DNA of 64,000 bases, from positions 1 to 64,000 of the forward strand of contig CAZKGM010000008.1 in the NCBI GenBank assembly GCA_964552395.1. Reading direction: 5' to 3'. Shown in pieces: positions 15,266-22,714 of this stretch. Within the stretch, counting starts at the first letter, position 1; each line of letters starts with the position of its first letter. Both the position numbers and the translations under genes were made by a program. Source of the DNA: JAJDNH01 sp964552395. GTDB taxonomy: Bacteria; Acidobacteriota; Thermoanaerobaculia; Thermoanaerobaculales; Sulfomarinibacteraceae. The notes under the pieces are model-generated. The model was not told the origin of the DNA, made no database searches, and saw only the letters and a program-made list of their open reading frames with translations.

Positions 15266-16506
15266 CCCTCGAGAAGTGAGCGGAAGGTGATGTCGTCGAG
15301 GGCCCTCCGTTCCGCCTCGACGGCCTCTCCGAGAGCCTCGCGGAGGCGGCTCATCAGGTTGGGATCGCCATCGATCGGTGCAGCGGCCTGTGCCTTGTCG
15401 AGCAGCCGCAAGGTCTGTCCCAGAGCGAGGCGATCGGCGTCGAACACGGGCAGGTAGTGCTCCCGGTCGCGCCCGGTGACGGCCACGAGTCCAGCTCCGA
15501 TCAGGCGGTCGAGCAGCGGCTTGGCGAACCGGTGGGTGATGGAAAGATGGTGTGTAAGCTCGTCAAGAGTCGGCGGTTGCCCGGAGTCGGCAAGAACGCG
15601 GTAGCACTCCGCCAGCAGCGAGAGGGTGGCCAGCACCTCCTCGGGCGGGTGCTCCTCGACGTTGCGTGAGCTCCTCAACAGGGCGTCGAGGTTCTGGACC
15701 GCGTAGGATGCCTCGGCACCGATGATGACCAGCATCCAGAAGGCGAACAACGATACCAGGAAGATCACGGCGAGAGCCAGTGAGCCGAAGATCAGGTTGA
15801 TGTCTGGGAAGCGTTTCAGGTAGGCGACGAAAGCGGTGCGCAGGAGCTGAAGGCCGAGGGCTGCGGTGATGCCGCCGGAGAGGGCGCTTAGCAGGTGGAC
15901 CGAGGTGTGCGGGACGAGCCAGTAGACCATGGTCAGGCCCACCAGGGGCAGCACGATTCGGCCGAGGCCGAGCAGCAGGGGCGCCGACGGCGCCCAGGTC
16001 TGGTGCTGGAGCCAGAGCAGGCTGGTGGTTCCGAGGCCGACTACCACCGGTCCCCAGAACAGGACCATCGTGAACGAGAAGAACCGGACCGCGAGCGACC
16101 GCCGTGCGGCGACGCCCCAGATCTCGTTCAGGGTCGTCTCGATCAGCAGGAAGAGCCTGAACACCACCGCGACGAACACCAGCGACGCGATGCCACCCAA
16201 GGTACCGGCGCGGCGCACGAAGCCACCGAGGGTATCGGCCACCGTTTCTGACGCATAGGGAAGGATCACCGTCACCATCTTCACGATTGCTTCACTGTGG
16301 GTCGAGAAGAACGAACGGTAGAGGGCTGCGACGGTGGCGAGGAAGGGGACCAGGGCCAGCAGGGTCACGTACGCGAGCGCCGCCGACCGATCGACCCCCC
16401 GGTCCGAGATCATGCCCCGGAAGGTGAACCATGCCCACCAGCGAAGACGCGTTCTCACTGGGAGAGCGTGATCATCTCCCCCAGCTCCGGTATTCGAGTC
16501 TCCCAT
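15244..16506 (-). CDS. YihY/BrkB family inner membrane protein
   Basis: This is a 420-residue polytopic membrane protein. About six transmembrane segments occupy the first two thirds, with the family-typical opening DRGVDRSAALAYVTLLALVP and the FRLFLLIETTLNEIWG region. The last 130 residues look cytoplasmic and winged-helix-like. The family was once called RNase BN but is now seen as a membrane protein of unclear function. ATG 16506 has a good AGGAG site and overlaps the upstream nuclease gene by 52 bases; GTG 16458, overlapping that gene's stop by 4 bases, is an alternative. Confidence 0.85.
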   Translation of the reverse strand: MGDSNTGAGGDDHALPVRTRLRWWAWFTFRGMISDRGVDRSAALAYVTLLALVPFLATVAALYRSFFSTHSEAIVKMVTVILPYASETVADTLGGFVRRAGTLGGIASLVFVAVVFRLFLLIETTLNEIWGVAARRSLAVRFFSFTMVLFWGPVVVGLGTTSLLWLQHQTWAPSAPLLLGLGRIVLPLVGLTMVYWLVPHTSVHLLSALSGGITAALGLQLLRTAFVAYLKRFPDINLIFGSLALAVIFLVSLFAFWMLVIIGAEASYAVQNLDALLRSSRNVEEHPPEEVLATLSLLAECYRVLADSGQPPTLDELTHHLSITHRFAKPLLDRLIGAGLVAVTGRDREHYLPVFDADRLALGQTLRLLDKAQAAAPIDGDPNLMSRLREALGEAVEAERRALDDITFRSLLEGNEERRA

Positions 16507-17849
16507 CCGAGCTCCTCGTGCAGGGTGTTGGCGAATACCTGCTGCGCCGGGTACTCACCGTGAATCAGGTAGACCTGAGAAGGATCTCTCTCGCGCCGCC
16601 GCAGCCAGACCAGAAGCTCCTCTGCATCGGCATGGGCGGAGAAGGTGGTCATCGAAGAGATGTGGGCGCGAACGGGCACCCACTGGCCGTGGACCTTGAT
16701 CTCCCTCTCGCCCTCGACCAGGCGTCGGCCTTTGGTACCTTCCGCCTGATAGCCGACGAAGATGACCGTGGTCGAGGAATCGGGGAGCCGTAGCTTGAGG
16801 TGGTGCAGGATCCTGCCCCCGGTCGCCATGCCCGACGCCGAGATGATGATCGCCGGCCCACGGACCCGATTCAGCTTCTTCGACTCGGCTGAGGTCGGCG
16901 TGACTTGCAGGTTGGGCGGGAAGATAGGGTTCTGTTGGTTGGAGAAGTACTCCCTCATCTCCGCGTCATGCTCTTCGGTGAAGCGTGTGTACAGGGCCGT
17001 AGCCTGGATTCCCATCGGGCTGTCGAGCCAGATCGGGAGCTCCGGGATGTCGCCGTCCGCCATCAGCTCATGGAGGATGTAGAGGATCTCCTGCGTGCGG
17101 TCGACGGCGAACGCCGGTATCAAGATCACACCTCCTCGAGCAACGGCGGCGCTGATTTCATCGGCGAGCGCCGCATACGGTTCGGCGGCGTCGTGGAGGC
17201 GGTCCCCGTACGTGGTCTCGACGAACAGGACATCGGAGCCCGGGTAGGGCTCAGGCTCGCGCAGAATCGGCACGCCGTAGCGCCCGACGTCGCCAGAGAA
17301 GTACACGCTCCTGTGCTTCCCCCCGCCGACCTTGGTCTCGAGCTCGACGGCAGCGGCGCCGAGGATGTGCCCCTGTCGGTGATAGCGGAACCTGACGCCG
17401 GGATGGATCTCCGTCCAACTTCCGAACGGCACGGGCTCAAGGAGCTTCAGCGCCGCCCGCGCGTCGGCAACCCGGAACAGGGGCAGCGCCGGGCGGTGCT
17501 TCGAGTAGCCTTCCTTGTTGGCGTAACGGGCCTCCTCCTCCTGCAGGTGAGCGGCGTCCGGAAGGAGAACGCCAAGCAGTGCCCGGGTTGGCGGGGTGCA
17601 GTAGACGGGTCCCCGAAATCCCTGACGGACCAGACGAGGCAGATAGCCGGTGTGATCGATGTGGGCGTGGGTGAGAACTACCACGTCGATGCGTTGGGCC
17701 GGGAACGGAAGGGGCTTCCAGTTGAGCCGGCGGTGCTGCGCTGGTCCCTGAAACAGGCCGCAGTCGACGAGAGCGTGGAAGTTCTTCCATTCCAGCAGGT
17801 ACTTCGAGCCGGTAACACAACGACCCGCCCCGAGCACGGTAACGCGCAT
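16455..17849 (-). CDS. MBL-fold beta-CASP RNA exonuclease (CPSF73/Ysh1-like)
   Basis: This 464-residue protein joins a metallo-beta-lactamase domain to a beta-CASP domain, like bacterial homologues of the mRNA 3'-processing nuclease CPSF73. The zinc motif HAHIDHTGYLPRL lies near residue 60; VETTYGDRLHD and the C-terminal SAHADAEELLVWLRR carry further ligands. It is expected to process or degrade RNA in the cytoplasm. ATG 17849, six bases after GGAGG, is chosen over TTG 17855. The YihY-like gene overlaps its 3' end, so the two form an operon. Confidence 0.88.
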   Translation of the reverse strand: MRVTVLGAGRCVTGSKYLLEWKNFHALVDCGLFQGPAQHRRLNWKPLPFPAQRIDVVVLTHAHIDHTGYLPRLVRQGFRGPVYCTPPTRALLGVLLPDAAHLQEEEARYANKEGYSKHRPALPLFRVADARAALKLLEPVPFGSWTEIHPGVRFRYHRQGHILGAAAVELETKVGGGKHRSVYFSGDVGRYGVPILREPEPYPGSDVLFVETTYGDRLHDAAEPYAALADEISAAVARGGVILIPAFAVDRTQEILYILHELMADGDIPELPIWLDSPMGIQATALYTRFTEEHDAEMREYFSNQQNPIFPPNLQVTPTSAESKKLNRVRGPAIIISASGMATGGRILHHLKLRLPDSSTTVIFVGYQAEGTKGRRLVEGEREIKVHGQWVPVRAHISSMTTFSAHADAEELLVWLRRRERDPSQVYLIHGEYPAQQVFANTLHEELGWETRIPELGEMITLSQ

Positions 17850-17967
17850 CGACAACCTCCGTCGCCAATCCTACAGCACCCGCGAGGTGCCGAGCGTGGG
17901 ACCTAGCGGATTGTGGACGAATGAGCTGGCGGAGACTGCGGCCAGCAGTGGGGGTCCGGACCGCCGG

Positions 17968-17996
17968 TGGACGGAGGGGACGGGGGAGCCTAGAAT
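17968..17996 (+). promoter_or_regulatory. Sigma-70-type promoter for the 18037 gene cluster
   Basis: TGGACG (17968-17973) and TAGAAT (17991-17996) are separated by 17 bases. They match four and five of six positions of the housekeeping consensus. The predicted transcript starts near 18003, giving a leader of about 34 bases with a GGAGG ribosome site before ATG 18037. The call rests on pattern only. Confidence 0.5.
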
Positions 17997-18036
17997 AGTA
18001 GTGAAGCAGCGGAATCGTACGTCTTGGAGGTTGACG

Positions 18037-18528
18037 ATGAGCGGCAAGAAGGAGCAGAGCGTTGAAGAGGCCATTGATCAGGTTGCGGAAGCCTCGGGAT
18101 CGGGCCTGGAGACGGTCAAGGAGGCCCTGACCAAGGCACAGCAGGCCATGGAGCATGCTCGAACCGCCATGCAGGATGCCTACGGCAAGGCACGGGAGCG
18201 GGCGCGGGATGCGGCGGAGCGTAGCCGTGTGTACCTGGAGGACGCGAAGCAGTACCTTGCCGAGGCGCGCGAGCGCTCCTCGGTCCTGGCGACCAAGACC
18301 CGTGAGCAGGCCGAGGTCCTCTACGGCAAGAGCTGCGAGCAGTACGAGGTGCTCGCGGAGAAGAGCCGGGAGCTGTACGGCAAGGTCCGCGAGCGCGTGG
18401 CAGAGGTCGACTTCAAACAGCGGGGCGATCAGGTCATCGACTACATCAAGACCAACCCCGGGAAGTCGGTTCTGATCGCTCTTGCCACGGGCTTCCTGGT
18501 CGGCTACCTGAGCCGGCCGCGTGACTGA
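18037..18528 (+). CDS. DUF883/ElaB-YqjD-like tail-anchored helical protein
   Basis: This 163-residue protein is a long charged amphipathic helix (residues 10-135, rich in Ala, Glu, Arg and Tyr) followed by one C-terminal transmembrane segment, NPGKSVLIALATGFLVGYLS. That layout matches the ElaB/YqjD/DUF883 family, inner-membrane-anchored proteins that bind ribosomes in stationary phase in E. coli. Repeats such as KTREQAEVLYGKSCEQYEVL suggest an apolipoprotein-like helix. ATG 18037 follows TTGGAGGTTGACG. It heads a run of small genes through 19761. The family call is by architecture. Confidence 0.65.
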   Translation: MSGKKEQSVEEAIDQVAEASGSGLETVKEALTKAQQAMEHARTAMQDAYGKARERARDAAERSRVYLEDAKQYLAEARERSSVLATKTREQAEVLYGKSCEQYEVLAEKSRELYGKVRERVAEVDFKQRGDQVIDYIKTNPGKSVLIALATGFLVGYLSRPRD

Positions 18529-18544
18529 AAGGGCTGGCCGCACC

Positions 18545-18853
18545 ATGACGAAGACTCAGGATGAGCTCGAGGTCGAGCCTGTGGAGGAATCCGAGGAGGG
18601 CGAGGAGGCTCCACATGCGCGCCGCCTCGATGCCGACTCCATTCTCGACACACTGGTCCCAGACTCGATCGACTGGCGGGACACCGTGAGGCGGCACCCG
18701 GCAGTGAGCGTCTTGACCGTCGGCCTCGTTGGCTATCTGGTCGGCAGGACGAAGGGTGCGGCCATTGTCGCCGGAATCACGGCCGGCCTGTCCTCGGCTA
18801 TGATGCGGCAGCTGTCCGACGTTTTCGAGGGTGACTTCTTCGAGTTCGAGTAG
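18545..18853 (+). CDS. Small membrane protein with glycine-zipper-like segment
   Basis: This 102-residue protein has an acidic N-terminus and a hydrophobic Gly-rich stretch, HPAVSVLTVGLVGYLVGRTK, then GAAIVAGITAGLSSAMM, which could span or lie on the membrane. The HP...VGxxVG pattern recalls the C-terminus of the preceding gene, so the two may be distant paralogues working as a pair. A GTG at 18521 would overlap the upstream stop; ATG 18545 is preferred here. No function is recognised. Confidence 0.6.
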   Translation: MTKTQDELEVEPVEESEEGEEAPHARRLDADSILDTLVPDSIDWRDTVRRHPAVSVLTVGLVGYLVGRTKGAAIVAGITAGLSSAMMRQLSDVFEGDFFEFE

Positions 18854-18861
18854 GAGGAAGT

Positions 18862-19239
18862 GTGCCGTTCTGTCCGCTCTGTGGCGCCGAGTACCGCGAG
18901 GGGTTCGATCGCTGTCACGACTGTGACGTCGACCTGGTGGACGAACTCCCGGACGAGGAGGAGTGGGACCCGACGGACTGGGTGACGGTGGAGGAAGCCC
19001 ACGATGAGACGACGGCGGCCATCATTGAGGGGTTTCTCCTCGAGCGGGGCATGACCGTGAGGGTCCTGAGCCGCCGCGACCGTGACCTCGCGTCGTCCCT
19101 GCGCGGGCTCGGTACGGTGGCGGTGCAGGTGCCGACACAGGACATGGACCGTGCCCTGGAGGCGTTGGCGGAGCACGACGAGGGCTCGCAGCTCTGGGAC
19201 CCGGACGGCACCGGCGGCCCGGACGAGCCCGAGCCTTGA
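18862..19239 (+). CDS. Zinc-ribbon plus DUF2007 putative signal-transducing protein
   Basis: The first 25 residues form a zinc ribbon, FCPLCGAEYREGFDRCHDC (two CxxC pairs). The rest, including WVTVEEAHDETTAAIIEGFL and GTVAVQVPTQDMDRALEALA, matches the small ferredoxin-like DUF2007 fold, often labelled putative signal transducing protein. The Asp/Glu/Pro tail is disordered. It has 125 residues. The start is GTG after TAGGAGGAAGT, 8 bases after the previous stop, so it is in the same operon. No partner or ligand can be named. Confidence 0.7.
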   Translation: MPFCPLCGAEYREGFDRCHDCDVDLVDELPDEEEWDPTDWVTVEEAHDETTAAIIEGFLLERGMTVRVLSRRDRDLASSLRGLGTVAVQVPTQDMDRALEALAEHDEGSQLWDPDGTGGPDEPEP

Positions 19240-19251
19240 CGGGAGCGCCCG

Positions 19252-19761
19252 GTGGCCGACGACGCAACGGAGGAAACCCTGCTCGACCGGATGATGACGT
19301 TGGTCCAAACAGCCCTTGATGAGGAGTACGGGCCGGACGGCTACCACCAGTGGGGCGACCGCGCATTCATGCGCGTTGAGGGTGGAGCGGTGATCTTCCT
19401 CGTCGGCAGCCCGATGGGCGCCGACGCGCTGCTCAACGTTCGTTGCTATCCGGTGCGCGACCTCGAGCACCCCGATGCCGAGCTGGGTGAGTACCTGGTA
19501 CGTCTCAATGCGGACCAGCTGTTCGGGGGCTTCTCGATCGACGAGGACTCCGACGTGTGCTTCGACTACAGCATGCTCGGCTCGGCGGTCACGCCGGAGG
19601 CCGTGCATCTCGCCGTCGAGGTGGTGGCGAGGGCGTCTGCCCTGTACGCCCAGGAGATCATCTCTCGCTGGGGAGGCGTCACTTCACTCGACAAGCTCCG
19701 GCAGGAGCTCGAGCTTCAGCGGCCGCCCGCTGGGCGCCCGGATGACGGGACGCTCAACTGA
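19252..19761 (+). CDS. YbjN/CesT-like (T3SS-chaperone-fold) protein
   Basis: This 169-residue soluble protein has a mixed alpha/beta pattern: an N-terminal helix LLDRMMTLVQTALDEE, strands FMRVEGGAVIFLVGS, and a C-terminal helix EVVARASALYAQEIISR. This resembles the YbjN/CesT peptide-binding chaperone fold. The start GTG 19252 is 12 bases after the DUF2007 stop. The family call is by fold pattern only and could be wrong; the operon position suggests a shared role with the small proteins upstream. Confidence 0.5.
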   Translation: MADDATEETLLDRMMTLVQTALDEEYGPDGYHQWGDRAFMRVEGGAVIFLVGSPMGADALLNVRCYPVRDLEHPDAELGEYLVRLNADQLFGGFSIDEDSDVCFDYSMLGSAVTPEAVHLAVEVVARASALYAQEIISRWGGVTSLDKLRQELELQRPPAGRPDDGTLN

Positions 19762-19829
19762 TGGGATGATGGGCCGCCTGCCGTCGACGACCACCAACCT
19801 GCCGCCCGGGTGCGGCAACGGTTGAAGGA

Positions 19830-21599
19830 ATGGAGCGCGAGCCTGTACCGCGCGCCGCAGGCCGGACCGGACGCTGGCTGAAGCTCGCGCCGGCCCGCTG
19901 GCCGCTCGGCCGCCACCTGCTGCTGTGGATGCTGTCGACCATAGTCTTGGTACTGATCCTGACCAGCGCCCTGGTGCTCCGTCACGAGAGTGGGTTCCTG
20001 CGCGACGAGCTGCGGACCAGGGCGCGTGGCCTGGCGGCGACGCTGGCGTCGACCGCGAGCGAGGACGGGAACCCGGCGCGCGTTCCCTTGGGCGGCTTCA
20101 CCGAGCTGCGTTCGGCGGTCGTGCGGGCGCCAGACGGCCGAGTCGTATGGCGGTTCGGTCCGCCGGAGACCTCGGAGGAAGGCGATCGGGCCGGGCTGGT
20201 TGTGGTGCGGGAGAGGTCGACGGGCGGCGATGTTGCACCGTACGAGGCCGAGGTGGCGCTGTCCACGGCGCGGATCCGCTGGCACCTTCTGAGCTCGGGG
20301 CTGCGCCTGATCCTCGGTCTCTCGGTAGCCCTTGCGGCGGCGCTGATTCTGGCGGCGGTAGTGGCGGATCGGATCACAAAGCCCCTGGAAACGCTCGCCA
20401 GCCGGATGGTCGCGTTCCAGCCCGACGCACCGGCTCCGGAGACGGCACCGGTAACCGGCACGCGAGAGATCGCGGAGCTGGCGGAGGCGTTCGAGCACAT
20501 GGCGCGCCGGCTGACGCACCAACGCCACGAGCTTATGGAAGCGGTGGCAACACTGGCCGGCGGCATGGCGCACGACTTCAACAACCTGCTGACCGGGATT
20601 CTGCTTCACGCGAGATTGCTCGAGCGCGGTCGCGGCGGCCAGGAGGAGCTGGCGGCAATCCGGCGCCTTGCCGAGGAAGGCGTCGACGTCGTGGGGGAGC
20701 TGCTCCTGTTCGCGAAGCGGGAGAGCACGCCGCCGCGGCTGCTGGACCTCGCCGGCTTGCTCCGCGACCAGCAACCGCTGCTACAGCACCTGATTCCGGA
20801 AGGAGTCGAGCTGGACTTCAACATCACCGGCGAGGAGCTCCCGGTCACGGGAAGCCCGGTGGCGCTGCGGCGCATGCTGCTGAATCTGGTCCTGAACGCC
20901 CGCGACGCGGTGGAAGCGCCGCGCGGTCACATCGAGGTGACGGTGGGGACCTCGGGGGGACACGCCGTCGTCCGTGTCCGCGACAACGGCTCGGGGATTC
21001 CTACCGACCTGCGCGACCACCTGTTCGAGCCGTTCTTCACCCATCGCCGTGAAGGGCGGGGCTCGGGGCTCGGCCTGGCGGTGGTCTATGCGGTCGTGCG
21101 TCAGCATGCGGGGGAGATCGCGGTTGACTCGGCGCCGGGAGAGGGTACGTGCATCTCCGTCCGGCTACCTGTGAGCTCACCCGAAGAGGGAGACGAGACG
21201 GCAGGAGAGCAGGTCATGAGCGCCGGCCGCGGCCTCCTTGTCGAGCTGGACGGGCGGCGAGCCGCCTCACGCATGGAGCTGCTGGCCGAGGCCGGGGTCG
21301 ATGTGCGGCATGCCCCAACCGTGCGAGAGGCGCTCGCGCTGCTGGCCCGGTGGCAGCCGGATCTGGTTCTCGTCGTCGAGGCCGGCCTCGAGCCGGGGGA
21401 GGTCGAGCAGCTCGGCGCCCACGGCTTACCGACGCTCATCGTTGTTGGCGACGAGAACGAGGCCGCGGAGCCGGCGATGCGAGGTCCCGGACCCTCTCGG
21501 AGGCATCTGGCCCGCGCCGCGTGGCCGATCGATGCGGCTGCCCTGAGGCGTCTTCTGGATGAGGTCGCTGGAGAGTCGTCATCTCCTGCCAGAGGATGA
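19830..21599 (+). CDS. Membrane sensor histidine kinase with degenerate receiver domain
   Basis: This 589-residue kinase has two transmembrane segments (about 29-50 and 155-178) around a periplasmic sensor of about 100 residues, then HAMP (about 180-230). The phospho-acceptor is His 248 in MAHDFNN. The ATPase domain has the N box NLVLNARDA (352-360), G1 DNGSG (385-389), FEPFF, and G2 GSGLGL (411-416). Residues 465-585 resemble a receiver domain, but the usual acceptor Asp position is Val (DLVLVVE, about 511-517), so it is probably not phosphorylated. No response regulator gene is adjacent. Confidence 0.85.
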   Translation: MEREPVPRAAGRTGRWLKLAPARWPLGRHLLLWMLSTIVLVLILTSALVLRHESGFLRDELRTRARGLAATLASTASEDGNPARVPLGGFTELRSAVVRAPDGRVVWRFGPPETSEEGDRAGLVVVRERSTGGDVAPYEAEVALSTARIRWHLLSSGLRLILGLSVALAAALILAAVVADRITKPLETLASRMVAFQPDAPAPETAPVTGTREIAELAEAFEHMARRLTHQRHELMEAVATLAGGMAHDFNNLLTGILLHARLLERGRGGQEELAAIRRLAEEGVDVVGELLLFAKRESTPPRLLDLAGLLRDQQPLLQHLIPEGVELDFNITGEELPVTGSPVALRRMLLNLVLNARDAVEAPRGHIEVTVGTSGGHAVVRVRDNGSGIPTDLRDHLFEPFFTHRREGRGSGLGLAVVYAVVRQHAGEIAVDSAPGEGTCISVRLPVSSPEEGDETAGEQVMSAGRGLLVELDGRRAASRMELLAEAGVDVRHAPTVREALALLARWQPDLVLVVEAGLEPGEVEQLGAHGLPTLIVVGDENEAAEPAMRGPGPSRRHLARAAWPIDAAALRRLLDEVAGESSSPARG

Positions 21600-21718
21600 A
21601 GTACGGACCAGGTCGAGGCCCCCTCTGTACGTGCGGGTTCACCGGGAGGAGCTGAACGGTCTCTGATTTGCTCGGTCCAGAGACAGGTACGGTATGCTTG
21701 GCTGCAAGGCAGGAGACC

Positions 21719-22714
21719 GTGATTCGAGGCGCGATACAGCTCCCGACCGACAGCTCTCGCAACCAGGTGCTCGCCGCCGTGCGGACCGAGCTTGACGCGG
21801 CGCGGACGCTGACCGTGGACCTGCGGCGGGGATGGGACCCTGCCTGCATTCACCTCCTCAGGGCCCTATCGCTGCTGGGTAGGGTTTCCACATCGGCAGA
21901 GGAGCCGACGCTCCCAGGGGAGGAACCGCCCGCCGCACAGGATGCCGCACCGGTCGTGCTGGCGGAGCTCGACGTGCGGCAACGTGATGAGCTGGAACGC
22001 AACCTGGCCGTGGTCCGCCGCCACACGCGCCGCGGGCTCCAGGACGAAGACGGTAAGGAGCGTGAGGTCGAGAGCAGCGTCCGGGTTGTCCACGACCTGC
22101 TGGAGCTGACGCTGTTGGAAAAGCGGCGCGCCCTCATGCCGCGCAGGCTCCAGCGGCGGTGGGCGGCACGTGTGGGCTGGGTGGCGGTAGCCGTCCTTCT
22201 CGTCGCCGCGGCCCTCGCGATCCGACACGGCGGTTGGAGCATCGGCTGGAGTTCGCGCGCCCGACCGTCACGTCACGCTGCGGTGGGTACGAGCGGCCCG
22301 ATCGAAGTCAGCCTCGCCGAGCTGGCGGTTCCCAAGGTTCAGGGGACACCGTGGGACGCCCCGGGCACCGTTCCCATTCCGCAGGCGGCCGGCGCCCTCG
22401 TGGTGCGGCTCGGGCGTCGCTCCACGGCTGCGGAGATCGAGATCAGCCTCGACAACAACGACCGGTACCGAATCGACTTCGTGAACGGGGCGGCGGCGGT
22501 GGGGAGCCTCGTCGTCGGGCCGACACCCGAGCCGGGCGGACTGATCATCTACCGCGAGCAGGTGCCGGCAGCGGCCGTCGAGCGGGGGTTCGACGCGATC
22601 CGGATCACACCACTCGAGGGCGACGGCGCCTACTCGGTCGGCCACCTCACGCTGAGCGCTGGGGTGGCGGGCGGCGCCGGGTCAGGCGAGGTATCACCAG
22701 TGAAGGCTGGCTGA
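21719..22714 (+). CDS. Hypothetical single-pass membrane protein, possible partner of the GT-C gene
   Basis: This 331-residue protein is read from GTG 21719, which has an AGGAG site. The cytoplasmic N-terminal part includes a charged helical region. One transmembrane segment (about residues 152-172, VGWVAVAVLLVAAALAI) is followed by an extracytoplasmic beta-rich domain with EIEISLDNNDRYRIDFVNG, likely a sandwich fold. A TTG at 21668 would extend it by 17 residues. The stop overlaps the start of the next gene (TGATG), suggesting joint translation with the glycosyltransferase. No family is recognised. Confidence 0.6.
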   Translation: MIRGAIQLPTDSSRNQVLAAVRTELDAARTLTVDLRRGWDPACIHLLRALSLLGRVSTSAEEPTLPGEEPPAAQDAAPVVLAELDVRQRDELERNLAVVRRHTRRGLQDEDGKEREVESSVRVVHDLLELTLLEKRRALMPRRLQRRWAARVGWVAVAVLLVAAALAIRHGGWSIGWSSRARPSRHAAVGTSGPIEVSLAELAVPKVQGTPWDAPGTVPIPQAAGALVVRLGRRSTAAEIEISLDNNDRYRIDFVNGAAAVGSLVVGPTPEPGGLIIYREQVPAAAVERGFDAIRITPLEGDGAYSVGHLTLSAGVAGGAGSGEVSPVKAG

